From Methanonatronarchaeum sp. AMET-Sl (GTDB taxonomy: Archaea; Halobacteriota; Methanonatronarchaeia; Methanonatronarchaeales; Methanonatronarchaeaceae): DNA of 64,000 bases. Numbering within the stretch: the stretch's first letter is position 1; every line of letters starts with the position of its first letter. Below, one piece after another: positions 8,959 through 20,212 of this stretch. The notes beneath the pieces are model-generated. The model was not told where the DNA came from. It was given only the letters and a program-made list of their open reading frames with translations, and made no database searches. The stretch is taken from contig NZ_CP122958.1 in NCBI RefSeq assembly GCF_029854155.1, positions 62,001-126,000 on the forward strand. Reading direction: 5' to 3'. Position numbers and translations under genes: made by a program.

Positions 8959-8993
8959 CACCCACCTAGGTTTTTTAGCCTTTTTTGGTGGGT
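8959..8993. terminator. Inverted repeat between convergent alaS and KH-protein genes
   Basis: ACCCACC (8960-8966) pairs with GGTGGGT (8987-8993) around a T-rich 20-base loop, in the 99-base gap between two convergent genes. The position suits a bidirectional terminator. The T-run lies in the loop and downstream sequence and does not directly follow the stem, so the call is weak. Confidence 0.35.
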
Positions 8994-9004
8994 TTATTGG
9001 TTTT

Positions 9005-9610
9005 TTATTTGTTTTCTGTTTCTTTTTCTGTTTCTTTTTCTGGTGGTCTGCCTGGCCTTAGGTCTGATTGGACGTACTCTATCTCTCCTGGTGTTGTTAT
9101 GTTTTCTTTTAGGAATCTATAGGCATGTCCGTGTGGTGCTCCGTTTAATATCATTTCTATGGCTTCGATTGTTGCTGTTACTCTCTCTGGCTTACCGATG
9201 CAGGATACGGTTTTACCGTAGATTGATATGTTTGTTCCGGATATTTCTTCGAGTAAGTTTCTTGTTTTACCTTTCTTACCGATTACTCGTCCTTTAAGTC
9301 TTTTTCTTGATTTTTTTGTTTTTGCGTAGTTTGTGATGTCCAGTACTTGTAGTACTTTTTGATCTTCTAGTAGTTTGGTTGCTTTCTCTGGTGTGAATCC
9401 ACGTCCTATTGCCCTAACTACCTTACTTGTTTTCCATCCCAGCAGGGGGTCGGCGTCTTCTCGATCTATCTGGACGTTTCCGTCTTCACTATCGATTTTT
9501 AGTTTAACGCCTGTCCGGGATTCTATATCTTTTTTTGTGCTACCTTCTTTACCGATCAATACCCCTATTCTATCGTTAGGGATTTTTACATAATCTTTAT
9601 TTTCCGGCAT
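9005..9610 (-). CDS. KH-domain RNA-binding protein, archaeal Pno1/Dim2-like
   Basis: A 201-aa protein with two KH domains. The first carries the loop IGKEGSTKKDIE near residue 19; the second carries IGKKGKTRNLLEEISG with the GxxG in GKKG near residue 111. Archaeal Pno1/Dim2 homologues act in small-subunit rRNA maturation. The C-terminus is a Glu/Lys/Thr tail. The gene follows eIF1A by 23 bases on the same strand. In many euryarchaea a RIO1 kinase gene lies between the two; here it is absent. The ATG is preceded by GAAGGA. Confidence 0.9.
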   Translation of the reverse strand: MPENKDYVKIPNDRIGVLIGKEGSTKKDIESRTGVKLKIDSEDGNVQIDREDADPLLGWKTSKVVRAIGRGFTPEKATKLLEDQKVLQVLDITNYAKTKKSRKRLKGRVIGKKGKTRNLLEEISGTNISIYGKTVSCIGKPERVTATIEAIEMILNGAPHGHAYRFLKENITTPGEIEYVQSDLRPGRPPEKETEKETENK

Positions 9611-9633
9611 TTTCCTTCAACAAAAACTTTTTT

Positions 9634-9951
9634 TTATACTTTTAACTTACCATGCTCTTTTAGCCAACGAACATCCCATTGTTTATATCTCCATTTAATG
9701 TCCGCTTTTTCATCCTGGAAGTCCCATGGCTCAATAAGAACCACATCATCTTCTCTAATCCAATTTCGTTTCTGCATCTTGCCCGGTATTCTCGCGATAC
9801 GGGTTTCACCGTCTTCAGAATGTACTCTAACTCTGTTAGCCCCAAGCATGCTGATCACTCGAGCTTGGATCTCTCTTCCTCTTGGAAGCCTTGGGCTTCT
9901 ATGTGTATTTTCATCGTTATTTTTCTTTTTTCCCAGATTAACACCTCCCAT
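9634..9951 (-). CDS. Translation initiation factor aIF1A
   Basis: A 105-aa OB-fold factor (eIF1A/IF-1 family) that binds the ribosomal A-site region and promotes scanning or start selection. The core motif runs from LPRGREIQARV through RIPGKMQKRNWIREDDVVLIEPWDF and ends KWRY. The annotated start is ATG 9951. A near-perfect Shine-Dalgarno (GGGAGGTGTT) sits inside codons 2-4, so either the mRNA is leaderless or translation begins at a downstream CTG (codon 6). The KH protein gene follows in the same operon. Confidence 0.95.
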   Translation of the reverse strand: MGGVNLGKKKNNDENTHRSPRLPRGREIQARVISMLGANRVRVHSEDGETRIARIPGKMQKRNWIREDDVVLIEPWDFQDEKADIKWRYKQWDVRWLKEHGKLKV

Positions 9952-10229
9952 GTTTTGTTTTATGAATCAAGAAAATAGATAGTTAATTAAACTTCTATTT
10001 TGCTCTATATGTAGAGCCTTAGATTATTCCTATTATAGATTCTTCTTTTTTTTGTTCTTTCTCCATCTTCAAACTATCCCTTAACTTAATTCAGGTTTTT
10101 TGTTGTTTTGTTTTTTTGTTTATTTGGTTTGGTTTTGTTTTTTTATGGATGAGTATTTATGTTTGTTGTTGTCATAGTTTGTATTGTGTTTCGATCTTTG
10201 TTGAATTGTTGTTTTGGGGTGTTGTATTC

Positions 10230-10607
10230 TTGAGTGATATAAAGGCTATTGATATAATGATTCCGTGTGAAAAAGTGGTTAGGATTGGTCCTGACGATTA
10301 TTTAGCTAAGGCTAGGTTGGTTATGTCGAGGAATAATGTTGGTGGTTTACCTGTTACTGTTGGGAATCGGGTTGTTGGATTTATTACTTTGCGGGATATT
10401 ACTTTGTCTCCAGCACCAGCTAAGTTCAGGGTTTCGGAAATTATGACTAAGGATGTTGTTAAGAAAACTGGTGATACATCGGTTAAGGAGATTGCCGACA
10501 TAATGGTTGAGACTGGTATTCAGCGTGTTCCTATTGTTGATGATGGTGAGTTGGTTGGGTTGATTACTCAGAGTTCAGTTATTAAAGCTGCGCGTGACGT
10601 GTTTTGA
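10230..10607 (+). CDS. Two-CBS-domain protein
   Basis: A 125-aa protein made of two CBS motifs (about residues 8-60 and 65-120), ending with LVGLITQSSVIKA. CBS pairs bind adenine nucleotides or SAM and act as sensors; the partner is unknown. The TTG at 10230 is chosen because it follows GGGGTG at proper spacing and begins right at the first CBS domain; an open frame extends upstream but would add a Cys-rich hydrophobic leader. Its 3' end overlaps the convergent asparagine-synthase-like gene by 33 bases. Confidence 0.85.
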   Translation: MSDIKAIDIMIPCEKVVRIGPDDYLAKARLVMSRNNVGGLPVTVGNRVVGFITLRDITLSPAPAKFRVSEIMTKDVVKKTGDTSVKEIADIMVETGIQRVPIVDDGELVGLITQSSVIKAARDVF

Positions 10608-11941
10608 AACGGTTTTTTTAAATATTTTTTTAGATTCAGCAGCGAGGTATTTATCTACGTGGTGTTTTTCTCTCCGTTTGTATCCGTTTCTTCTTGCTAT
10701 TCGATCTATTTCACGGTCAACTCTACTTCCGTATTGTAAGGATTTTTTCGGTTTTTTTGTTATTTCTGGTGGAAGTAGTTTTTTGGCTCCTGCTCTCAAT
10801 ATCTTTTTTTCTATTTCGTTTTCATCAGGTATTTTATCTCTAATTGGTATTGATAAAGCGGTTTTAACTACTTTTTGGTCTAGAAATGGGTTTTTAGAAA
10901 GTATGTTTTGGTTTGTGAATACGTGGTAGTCTCGTTCAAGGTCTTTCTCAGCTATGTTATCTATGTCTCTGGCCATCTCGGTTTCAGGGTTATCTGAGTT
11001 TCTGTATTTTGTGTATCCTCCGAATAACTCATCTGAACCCTGGCCTGTTAGGACTGTTCGGTATCCATCTTTTCTAAGTTTTTTTGACAGTATTAGGAAT
11101 GGTAGGCCGACTCCTATTGAAAGTCGGGTTGCATCGCATGTTGCTTTTATTGTTTCAGGGATTGTTTTTTTAATTGTAGGTAAATCGATTTCTATAGGTT
11201 TATGTGGTAGTTCTAGGTGTTCACTGGCTTTTTTACTCCACTCTATGTCGGGGGAGTTTTCATATCCAACTGTGTATAATGTTACGTCTGTGTATCTATC
11301 TGCTAAAACAGCTATCAATGAACTGTCTACTCCACCTGAAAAAGCTATGGCTGTTTCTTCTCCAACTCTTCTTTGCACTGCTTGATCCAGTTTATTTATG
11401 ATTTCTCTTCCGTATTCCTCGGTTGTTTTGGTTTTTGATTCGTTTTTTAGGTCATTGGTGTTTGAAATGTTTTTTGTTTCTATTTTATTTCCATCGATTT
11501 TGTATAGTTTTCCTGGAACCACTCTTTTGGGTTTTTTTTCGGTAGATTCTAAGATATCTAGTTGGTTTGTTGAGAAGGTGACCCCATCTGCTTGTGTGTA
11601 GTATAGTGGTATGCTTCCTATTCGGTCTCTCCCTAACATCAATTTCTTATTAGATAGCCATGCGAATGCGTATTCGCCATCCAGTTGCATTAATTCGGTT
11701 GGGTCGTTGATTTTATTTACGGCTTTCTTTAGTGAAACTTGTTTGTTCCCACTGTAGATTGCTCCGGTTATAGCGACAAAGTCTTGGTTTTTCTTGATTA
11801 TCTCTGAATCGATGTAGTTTGTTTTTTCTATCGTTATTTCGGTTTCATTTCTGTTTGAGCTGACTGTTTGTCTGTTTTGGTTTTTAGTTTGGTTTTTTGT
11901 TAGTTTTTTAAGTTGGTTTTTTGTTGTCGCGCCCCATAATG

Positions 11942-11945
<4 letters not shown>
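10575..11945 (-). CDS. Asparagine synthase-related protein without the N-terminal catalytic Cys
   Basis: A 456-aa AsnB-like protein. The C-terminal synthetase domain is intact, with a PP-loop SGGVDSS near residue 205 and the later GQGSDELFGGY motif. The N-terminal class II amidotransferase domain is recognisable (LMQLDGEYAFAW, RDRIGSIPLYY) but the protein begins MTLWGA and lacks the required Cys2, so it cannot use glutamine in the normal way. It may use free ammonia or do another ATP-dependent amidation. The GTG start overlaps the purB stop by four bases (GTGA), so the two are coupled. The N-terminus has a Lys/Asn/Gln-rich stretch unlike the family. Confidence 0.85.
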
Positions 11946-13303
<1,358 letters not shown>

Positions 13304-13525
13304 CGATTTATTTTATAGAAACACTGTATTAATCATTTTCCAGAAAACTCACCCAAAACACCACATAAAACAACTGTTTGTCTTTTTTTTGTTATTTTGA
13401 ATTGGGTTGTTGTTTGCACTCGAATGTTTTAAGGATTAAAAACATTACTGTTATCTGGTAGTTATTTTGAGATATCTGGGTTTTTTGGGAGATAGATTTT
13501 ATATGTTTTTTGTGAGTGATTTTGT

Positions 13526-14491
13526 ATGAATTTGGATAGGTATTCATTGGTTACTAGGAATACGGAGGAAGTTGTTGTTGAGGATGAGTTGAGGGAGTTG
13601 TTAGATAAGAATGGTGAACCGGTTACTTACGTTGGTTATGAGCCTAGTGGGGCACTTCATCTTGGACATCTGTTGACTGCTAACAAACTTATTGATTTGC
13701 AGGAGGCTGGGTTTAGGGTTAAGGTTTTGTTGGCGGATTTCCATGCATATTTAAATGAGAAAGGTAGTTTAGATGAGATTAAAGAGGTTGCTGAGATGAA
13801 TAAAGAGTGTTTTTTGGCTTATGGCCTGGATCCTGATAAAACTGAGTTTGTTTTCGGTAGTGAGTATCAACTTAATGAGGAGTACACTAAGAAGGTCTAT
13901 GAGCTTTCACTTCAAGTGACCTTGAATAGGGCTACTAGAAGTATGGATGAAATTAGTAGGCGTCGGGAAAACCCTATTATGGGTCAAATGCTCTATCCGA
14001 TAATGCAGGCTATCGATATTGGATGGCTTGATGTTGATGTAGCTATGGGTGGTACGGATCAGAGAAAAATCCATATGCTTGCAAGGGAGAAACTTCCTAA
14101 AGTTGGTTATAACTCACCAATCTGTATCCATACCCCTATTTTGACTGGATTGGATGGTGAGAAGATGAGTTCTTCTAAAGATAACTGGATAGATATATCT
14201 GATAGTTATGAAACTGTTGAAGAGAAAATAATGGATGCTTACTGTCCCGAGAAACAGGTGGAGAATAACCCGGTTACTGAGATAATGAGGTATCATGTCA
14301 TGCCTAGGTTTGAAGAGATTGAGATTGAAAGGCCTGAGAAGTTTGGTGGGAACTTGGTTTACACGGAGTATAGTGAGTTGGCAAGTGATTATATGTCAGG
14401 CGAGTTACATCCGCTTGACTTAAAGAATGGTGTTAAGGATTATTTGAACAGGGTTTTAGAGCCTGCTAGAGAAAAATTAAAGAAGGCTTAA
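13526..14491 (+). CDS. tyrS: Tyrosyl-tRNA synthetase, archaeal type
   Basis: A 321-aa class I synthetase. HLGH is at residues 45-48, the tyrosine pocket motif follows with GGTDQRK, and KMSSS lies near residue 212. The length and lack of a C-terminal S4 domain are as expected for archaeal/eukaryotic TyrRS. A TATA-like TTTTATATG lies about 25 bases before the ATG, and AGTGAT lies 6 bases before it, so the leader is very short. It is convergent with the mnh operon. Confidence 0.98.
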   Translation: MNLDRYSLVTRNTEEVVVEDELRELLDKNGEPVTYVGYEPSGALHLGHLLTANKLIDLQEAGFRVKVLLADFHAYLNEKGSLDEIKEVAEMNKECFLAYGLDPDKTEFVFGSEYQLNEEYTKKVYELSLQVTLNRATRSMDEISRRRENPIMGQMLYPIMQAIDIGWLDVDVAMGGTDQRKIHMLAREKLPKVGYNSPICIHTPILTGLDGEKMSSSKDNWIDISDSYETVEEKIMDAYCPEKQVENNPVTEIMRYHVMPRFEEIEIERPEKFGGNLVYTEYSELASDYMSGELHPLDLKNGVKDYLNRVLEPAREKLKKA

Positions 14492-14565
14492 ACCCCTTCC
14501 TGTCTTTTCCTATTTTTTTGTTTTTTTGGTGTTTTTTGGTTTTTTTGGGTTGTATGACTGGTTTT

Positions 14566-16050
14566 TTATGGTAGGTATAGGTCGGCTGCTATGAATGCTA
14601 GTTCTAGGAAGCTGTAGGGTAGTAGTGCGAATAGGCCTAGTATGATTGTTCCTGCCATTGCGAAGAGCATTGGTGCTGTTATCCATTTTGGTACTGGTGC
14701 TTTTACTTTTACTTCTGGTTTTTTGAAGAAGGCTTTGTATATTATTGGCCAGAATACGAGTATGTTTAGTATTGCGCTTGCTATTAGGACTAATACGAAG
14801 ATATAGAGTTCTGCTTGTATTGCTCCTTTTATTAGGTACCATTTTGATACGAATCCGACTAGTGGTGGGATTCCTGCTAGGCTTAGGGCTCCTATTGAGA
14901 ATACTAGGGTGTGTATTGGCATTCGCCAGCCTATGCCGTCCATCTCGCTGACGTATTCTTTTCCTGTTGCTACGAATACGGCTCCTGCGAAGAAGAACAT
15001 GCCTATTTTCATGAATGCGTGGTTTGAGATATGGATTATGCTGCCGGCGATTCCGAAGTAGCTTAGTAATGCTGCTCCTAAGACGATGTAGGATAGTTCG
15101 TTTATTGTTGAGTATGCGAGTTTTGCTTTTAGTTTGTCTTTTTTGAGTGCGACTAGCATTGAGAGTATTATTGTTATTGAGGCGATTGTTGCGAGTGCTA
15201 TTCCCATGCCTATTGCGGCTGTTAGTTCTATTCCGAATACGTTGTTTACGACTCTTATTACTCCGAATGTACCTGATTTGACTACAGCTACACAGTGGAG
15301 TAATGCTGATACTGGTGTTGGTGCGATCATTGCTGATGGGAGCCATCCGTGTAATGGCATTATGGCTGCTTTAACTCCGAACCCGATGATGAATATTATG
15401 AATAGTAGTTGGAGCATTTGTGTTGAAGCCATGTCTTGTGTTAGGAATCCGTTTTCGGCGAATGTTAGTGTGCCTGATATGTCGTATGTGATTATGAGGG
15501 CGAGTAGTAGGAATACGGCTCCTGCTGTTAATGTGTAGCCTAGGTATTTCCAGCCTGCTTTCATTGCTTCTTTGGTTTCTTCGTGTATAACGAGTGGGTA
15601 TGTTGCTATTGTTAGTATTTCGTAGAAAATGAATAATGTGAATAGGTTTTTGGATGTTGCTATACCCATGGTTGCTGCTATTGAGATTGCGAATGCTGCG
15701 TAATATCGGGTTTGTTTATGTTCGTTTAATCCCCGCATATAGCCTACGGAGAACATTGAGGTTACTATCCATAGTAGGCTGGCGAGGAGAGCGAAGAACA
15801 TTGATAATGGGTCTACTAGGAAGGATATTGAGATGCCTGATATAAGTTCAGGGGTTTCTAGTATATATTCGCCTCCACCATAGATGTGGGGAGCCATTGA
15901 TGCGACTAATAAAAAGATTATTATTGATGTTATGAATGTAACGCCTTCTCTTAGGTCTCGACGTTTTTCTCCTGCTAGGTATATCAGGATGGGTGCTATG
16001 AGACCTATTAAGACTATTAGTAGTGGTCTGATATCTGTTACAGTCGTCAT
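14566..16050 (-). CDS. Mrp-type antiporter subunit D homologue (last gene of the operon)
   Basis: A 494-aa membrane protein of the NuoL/M/N-MrpD family with about 14 hydrophobic segments. The key Glu of the family is in FYEILTIATYPL and the key Lys in GFGVKAAIMPLHGWLPSA; another Lys sits in the LHCVAVVKSG helix. It would form a proton or cation channel in the Mrp complex. It is the second of two MrpD-like subunits, 83 bases after the first, with its own GGTGA before the ATG. Having two D-like subunits matches haloarchaeal mnh operons, where one may replace the N-terminal part of MrpA. Confidence 0.9.
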   Translation of the reverse strand: MTTVTDIRPLLIVLIGLIAPILIYLAGEKRRDLREGVTFITSIIIFLLVASMAPHIYGGGEYILETPELISGISISFLVDPLSMFFALLASLLWIVTSMFSVGYMRGLNEHKQTRYYAAFAISIAATMGIATSKNLFTLFIFYEILTIATYPLVIHEETKEAMKAGWKYLGYTLTAGAVFLLLALIITYDISGTLTFAENGFLTQDMASTQMLQLLFIIFIIGFGVKAAIMPLHGWLPSAMIAPTPVSALLHCVAVVKSGTFGVIRVVNNVFGIELTAAIGMGIALATIASITIILSMLVALKKDKLKAKLAYSTINELSYIVLGAALLSYFGIAGSIIHISNHAFMKIGMFFFAGAVFVATGKEYVSEMDGIGWRMPIHTLVFSIGALSLAGIPPLVGFVSKWYLIKGAIQAELYIFVLVLIASAILNILVFWPIIYKAFFKKPEVKVKAPVPKWITAPMLFAMAGTIILGLFALLPYSFLELAFIAADLYLP

Positions 16051-16133
16051 TTTTTCACCAGTTTATTGTTTTATATGGTTTATTTTCCGTTTTTATAGGG
16101 TTTTTCAGGCATCTGATTTATCTAATCTTTTTT

Positions 16134-17591
16134 TTATTTCATTAAGGATTCTGCGAAGGGCTCTATTAGGTCTAGTGGTATTGAGAACCCGAATCCGAAT
16201 ATTATGCATGATATTGCGAGTATTCCTATTGGTATTACTATTGTTAGTGGTTCCTTCACTTTCGTCATGTCGTCGTTTTCTCTGGTGTATGCTATGTTGA
16301 GTACTCTGAAGAAGTATATGGCGTTTAATAAACTGCTTAGTAGTATTACTATTACGAAAACCCATTGTCCTATGTCTACTGCTGCCCAGGCGAGGTAGAA
16401 CTTGCTTATAAATCCGTTGGTTGGGGGTATGCCTATCATTGCTAGTGCCGCTATTCCAAAGAAGGCCATTGTATATGGCATTTTTTGGCCGAGGCCACCG
16501 TAGTCATAGATGTTTCTCTTGCCTGTCAGGTATATTACTGCTCCTGCTGCGAGGAATAACGCTGATTTCATTAATGCGTGGTTGAATAGGTGGAGTAGTC
16601 CGGCTGATAGGCCGAGTGATGTTCCTAAACCAAATCCGAAGATTATGTATCCCATTTGGCTTACACTTGAGTATGCTAGCATTCTCTTGATGTCTGTCTG
16701 GTATATTGCTAGTAGGGATCCGAATAGGACTGCGATTCCAGCGAGTATTAGGAAGACTGTTGTTAGTGGTATTACTTCAGTTATATATTCATATCCATAT
16801 ACCGTTAGTAATATCCGTATCAATCCGTAGGCGGCTACCTCTACCAATACTGCTGAGAATAATGCTGAAACCGGGCTTAATGCTTTTGAGTGTGCGTCGG
16901 GCAGCCATACGTGTAGTGGGAATAAAGCGCTTTTTATGCTGAGGCCGGTTACTATGAATGCGAGTGAAGCGAATATCGCTGTTGATGGATATAGGTCGAG
17001 TTCTACTATTCTGGCGGCGAGGTCTGCGAAGTTGAGTGTTCCGGTCATTATATAGAGGTATCCGATTCCGAGTAGGAAGAATGCGGATCCTACAGCACCC
17101 ATTAGGAGGTAGTTGAATGCGGCTGTTATTGCTTTTTTATCTTGTGAAATTGCGGTTAAGCTGTATGATGCTATAGAGAATATCTCTAGACCTACGAACA
17201 TGTTGAAGGCGTCTGCGGCCATTATGAACCATAGGAGGCCGCCGGTCATTAATAGGATTAGTGTGTAATAAAGTACCTCTTTTTTAGGTTTAAGGCTGTG
17301 TTTTACGTATTTTTTTGAGAATATTGTGGCGAGTAGTGTTACACCGAGAACTATTAAAGCCATTAATGCAGCGAGGTGGTCTGCTAGTATTTCAACTCCC
17401 CAAGGAGGTTCTTCTCCGACTGTGAAGTAATAGATCTCGCCATTTACCAATATTTCAATTGCAAGTAGAACTGCAAGTATTGTTGTTATTAGTACGATTA
17501 TTGTTGTTAATATGTTTGTTATTTTAGGTTTGAAGTATCCTATTATTGGTATTATGTATGCTCCTAAAAGTGGTAGGAGGATTATTAGCAT
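16134..17591 (-). CDS. mnhD: Mrp-type Na+/H+ antiporter subunit D
   Basis: A 485-aa polytopic protein of the MrpD/NuoM type. The conserved Glu is in GLEIFSIASYSL and the Lys in LSIKSALFPLHVWLPDAH, both required for proton movement in the family. It is encoded 28 bases after mnhC, in the middle of the nine-gene operon. With the other subunits it should exchange cytosolic Na+ for H+, a core task in a salt-adapted cell. The downstream gene is a second, diverged D-type subunit. Confidence 0.93.
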   Translation of the reverse strand: MLIILLPLLGAYIIPIIGYFKPKITNILTTIIVLITTILAVLLAIEILVNGEIYYFTVGEEPPWGVEILADHLAALMALIVLGVTLLATIFSKKYVKHSLKPKKEVLYYTLILLMTGGLLWFIMAADAFNMFVGLEIFSIASYSLTAISQDKKAITAAFNYLLMGAVGSAFFLLGIGYLYIMTGTLNFADLAARIVELDLYPSTAIFASLAFIVTGLSIKSALFPLHVWLPDAHSKALSPVSALFSAVLVEVAAYGLIRILLTVYGYEYITEVIPLTTVFLILAGIAVLFGSLLAIYQTDIKRMLAYSSVSQMGYIIFGFGLGTSLGLSAGLLHLFNHALMKSALFLAAGAVIYLTGKRNIYDYGGLGQKMPYTMAFFGIAALAMIGIPPTNGFISKFYLAWAAVDIGQWVFVIVILLSSLLNAIYFFRVLNIAYTRENDDMTKVKEPLTIVIPIGILAISCIIFGFGFSIPLDLIEPFAESLMK

Positions 17592-17619
17592 TGGAAGTTG
17601 GTTTTCGAATGCGCTCAGT

Positions 17620-17985
17620 TTACCACAACTCCTCTATTTCGTCTGCATTCAAGGTTCCATACTCTTCGTATATCCGTATTATCAATGCCAGCGCTGTCGC
17701 GGTTATAGCTAGTGCGATAACTATCGCGGTGAGTATTATTATGGAGGGTAGGGGGTTCGCGTGTTGGTCTACGTTGACTTGGTCGTAGTTGTATAAGACG
17801 GGTGCTATTGCGTCTGTCTTATCGGCCATAGATATATAGAAAAGGAATATGGAGGTTTCAACTATGTTTAGGCCCATGAATTTCTTTATTAAGTTCTTTT
17901 TTGCTATCATAGCATAGAGCCCGATCATGAATAGTATGACGCTTACCCAGTAGTTGTAATGTAGTAAGTAGAATTCGAAGTTCAT
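17620..17985 (-). CDS. mnhC: Mrp-type antiporter subunit C (NuoK-like)
   Basis: A 121-aa protein with three hydrophobic segments like NuoK/MrpC. The motif KFMGLNIVETSIFLFYIS carries the membrane Glu typical of the family. The ATG is preceded by GGGTGA and overlaps the mnhB stop by four bases. It probably bridges the D subunits to the rest of the complex. Confidence 0.92.
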   Translation of the reverse strand: MNFEFYLLHYNYWVSVILFMIGLYAMIAKKNLIKKFMGLNIVETSIFLFYISMADKTDAIAPVLYNYDQVNVDQHANPLPSIIILTAIVIALAITATALALIIRIYEEYGTLNADEIEELW

Positions 17986-18422
17986 TTTCTTGTTTCACCC
18001 CCCATGGTGATGAAAATGGATATAATGATTGCTGTGACGGTTATCCCTATCGCTATTTCAAGTAATGCTATAAAGGTTAGTGTTATCGTGGGGTCTGGAT
18101 AGGGTAGTGGTATTGCAGGGTATTCTAGGAAATTTCCTCCCCATATTATTGCTGCCATCCCGGCTATTATGAATATTAGTGTTCCTCCGGATTCCATCAA
18201 TCTTCTGACTGTTTGGTTGGCGAATCCACGTCCTTTTTCTAGTCCATAGACAAGTATGTATAGTACGAAGGCCGCTGATACTATAACTCCGCCCTGGAAT
18301 CCTCCGCCATGTGAAACGTGTCCGTGTCCGATTACGTATGCCCCGAACAACATTATTACGGGGATTAATAACCTACTTACGTTTTCAACGATTACTTCGT
18401 TTTCCATAATTTCTGAACTCAT
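17982..18422 (-). CDS. mnhB: Mrp-type antiporter subunit B
   Basis: A 146-aa membrane protein. It has the MrpB motif around GHGHVSHGGGFQGG, which marks the family, and four hydrophobic segments. The start is set at ATG 18422 (MSSEIMENE), 2 bases after the stop of the preceding mbhE-like gene; longer in-frame starts would overlap that gene by up to 85 bases. The stop overlaps mnhC. It is a structural subunit of the Mrp complex. Confidence 0.92.
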   Translation of the reverse strand: MSSEIMENEVIVENVSRLLIPVIMLFGAYVIGHGHVSHGGGFQGGVIVSAAFVLYILVYGLEKGRGFANQTVRRLMESGGTLIFIIAGMAAIIWGGNFLEYPAIPLPYPDPTITLTFIALLEIAIGITVTAIIISIFITMGGETRK

Positions 18423-18424
18423 TG

Positions 18425-18694
18425 TTAATCCCATCCAAGCAATGCCATAATTGCTATTCCTGCTGCGAATATTACGGTGATTTCTCCAAATGTATCGTAG
18501 GCCCGCCAATATACAAGTACTGCTGTCACTATGTTGTGTACTCCGGCTACGTCATATGCTTCAAGTATGTAGGTTGGTGATACGTGTGATGAGGCGGGGC
18601 TGTTTGGATCGCCGAAATCGGGCATGTCGGCTACGGCTATAGCCATTATGGCGCCTACTATACCGACAAGAATCATTGATATTTTTTTATTCAT
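18425..18694 (-). CDS. MbhE-like subunit (MrpA C-terminal equivalent)
   Basis: An 89-aa protein with two membrane segments. The extracytosolic loop carries PDFGDPNSPASSHVSPTYI, which is the marker of MbhE/MrpA C-terminal domains, followed by NIVTAVLVYWRAYDTFGE. In bacteria this is the last part of MrpA; here, as in Mbh and haloarchaeal Mnh operons, it is a separate gene. Its ATG overlaps the end of the mbhD-like gene by eight bases. Confidence 0.9.
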   Translation of the reverse strand: MNKKISMILVGIVGAIMAIAVADMPDFGDPNSPASSHVSPTYILEAYDVAGVHNIVTAVLVYWRAYDTFGEITVIFAAGIAIMALLGWD

Positions 18695-18932
18695 CTTCCA
18701 TCCTCTCCGTTCGCGCTATTGTTATTATGAAAAGTATGGTTGTTGCTCCTGCTCCAACTGCTGCTTCAGCGATACCTACGTCCGGAGCGTTAAGTTGAAC
18801 GTAAACTATTGCCATTATAAAGCTGTATACAGCGAATATTAGGGCTGCAACTATTAGGTCTCTTGCAACAACTACCGCTATAGCGGTTATTGGTAATAGG
18901 AGTAATAGTAATAGGTTTAATATTAACTCCAT
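18687..18932 (-). CDS. MbhD-like subunit (DUF4040)
   Basis: An 81-aa protein with three hydrophobic segments and the motif NAPDVGIAEAAVGAGATTILF characteristic of the MbhD/DUF4040 domain, equivalent to an inner part of MrpA. The ATG directly follows the mnhG stop without a gap. The separate mbhD and mbhE genes, without hydrogenase genes nearby, show an antiporter module and not a full Mbh hydrogenase. Confidence 0.92.
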   Translation of the reverse strand: MELILNLLLLLLLPITAIAVVVARDLIVAALIFAVYSFIMAIVYVQLNAPDVGIAEAAVGAGATTILFIITIARTERMEDE

Positions 18933-19354
<422 letters not shown>

Positions 19355-19358
<4 letters not shown>

Positions 19359-19627
19359 TGGAAAATCTCCCCCGTTATCATGTATCTACCCGCTATAACT
19401 GCAAGTAAGAAATTTAGTAATGCATAGGTTAGGGCTACATCGATGAACAATGGTTGGTTTGTAATGTAAGCTATTAAGACCAAAACTATTAGCGTTGCTG
19501 TACCTATCACTTGGATTGCTACAAGCCTGTCCGGTAGTGTTGGACCTTCTATAGCTCTATATACAGCTATTAAGGCAGTTATAACCAGTATTATGGCTGC
19601 AGCGAGAAATGTCTGTTCTATAGCCAT
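19355..19627 (-). CDS. mnhF: Mrp-type antiporter subunit F
   Basis: A 90-aa protein with three membrane segments and the MrpF motif RAIEGPTLPDRLVAIQVIGT. Its start overlaps the mnhE stop by one base (TAATG) and its stop overlaps mnhG, showing tight translational coupling. Subunit F belongs to the E-F-G part of the Mrp complex. Confidence 0.92.
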
Positions 19628-20136
19628 TAATCTTCATCCTCCCTGAATATGTGTTTAACTCTTTCTTCCATACCACTTTCAACCATTTCTTGGTAGTGAT
19701 CTGAGGTTAGGCAATGTATGTAGATATCGTTGTCTTCATCTACGTTTACAGTTAAAGTTCCTGGAGTTAGTGTTATTGAGTTTCCAAAAACGGTGATCGC
19801 CATCCCTTTTTCGAGGTCCGGGGAGTGTTTAACGAAAGTTGGTGATATGGGGAGGTTGGGGTTTAGAACTATCTTGGCAACATTAATGTTTGCCTTGATT
19901 ATTTCAGTTAGGTGCCAAAAAATATATCTAGAAAACCTAAAAACCTCGATGTGTAATCCATCTAAACCACTTCTTCTCAAGAATAGGTCATGTGTTATAT
20001 AAGCGATTAATAGGGAGGCAACAACTCCCATCGATATGTGTGCTAAATCATAGTATCCTGATAGGAGTAACCAAAACCCCATCAATGCAAGAAAAGTAAT
20101 CAGGAATCCTGAAATTGATTTATTAGTTTTTTCCAT
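19627..20136 (-). CDS. mnhE: Mrp-type antiporter subunit E, first gene of the mnh operon
   Basis: A 169-aa protein of the MrpE family: an N-terminal pair of membrane segments, then the cytosolic part with [13 protein letters not shown] and the conserved [20 protein letters not shown] 20136 (MEKTNK) is used; a GTG at 20181 would add 15 residues of weak character. The operon reads E-F-G-mbhD-mbhE-B-C-D-D, the gene order of the antiporter half of archaeal Mbh complexes. The promoter should lie in the short gap to the divergent pyrF. Confidence 0.9.
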   Translation of the reverse strand: MEKTNKSISGFLITFLALMGFWLLLSGYYDLAHISMGVVASLLIAYITHDLFLRRSGLDGLHIEVFRFSRYIFWHLTEIIKANINVAKIVLNPNLPISPTFVKHSPDLEKGMAITVFGNSITLTPGTLTVNVDEDNDIYIHCLTSDHYQEMVESGMEERVKHIFREDED

Positions 20137-20165
20137 TAACCGATTAGCCCCCGTCCCGAATTCAG

Positions 20166-20196
<31 letters not shown>

Positions 20197-20212
20197 AATT
20201 AAATAAGAATCG

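Noticed and set aside
14510..15346. A 278-codon minus-strand open frame
   Set aside because: It lies in another frame of the MnhD-like gene and is Arg/Asn/Ser-rich without membrane segments.
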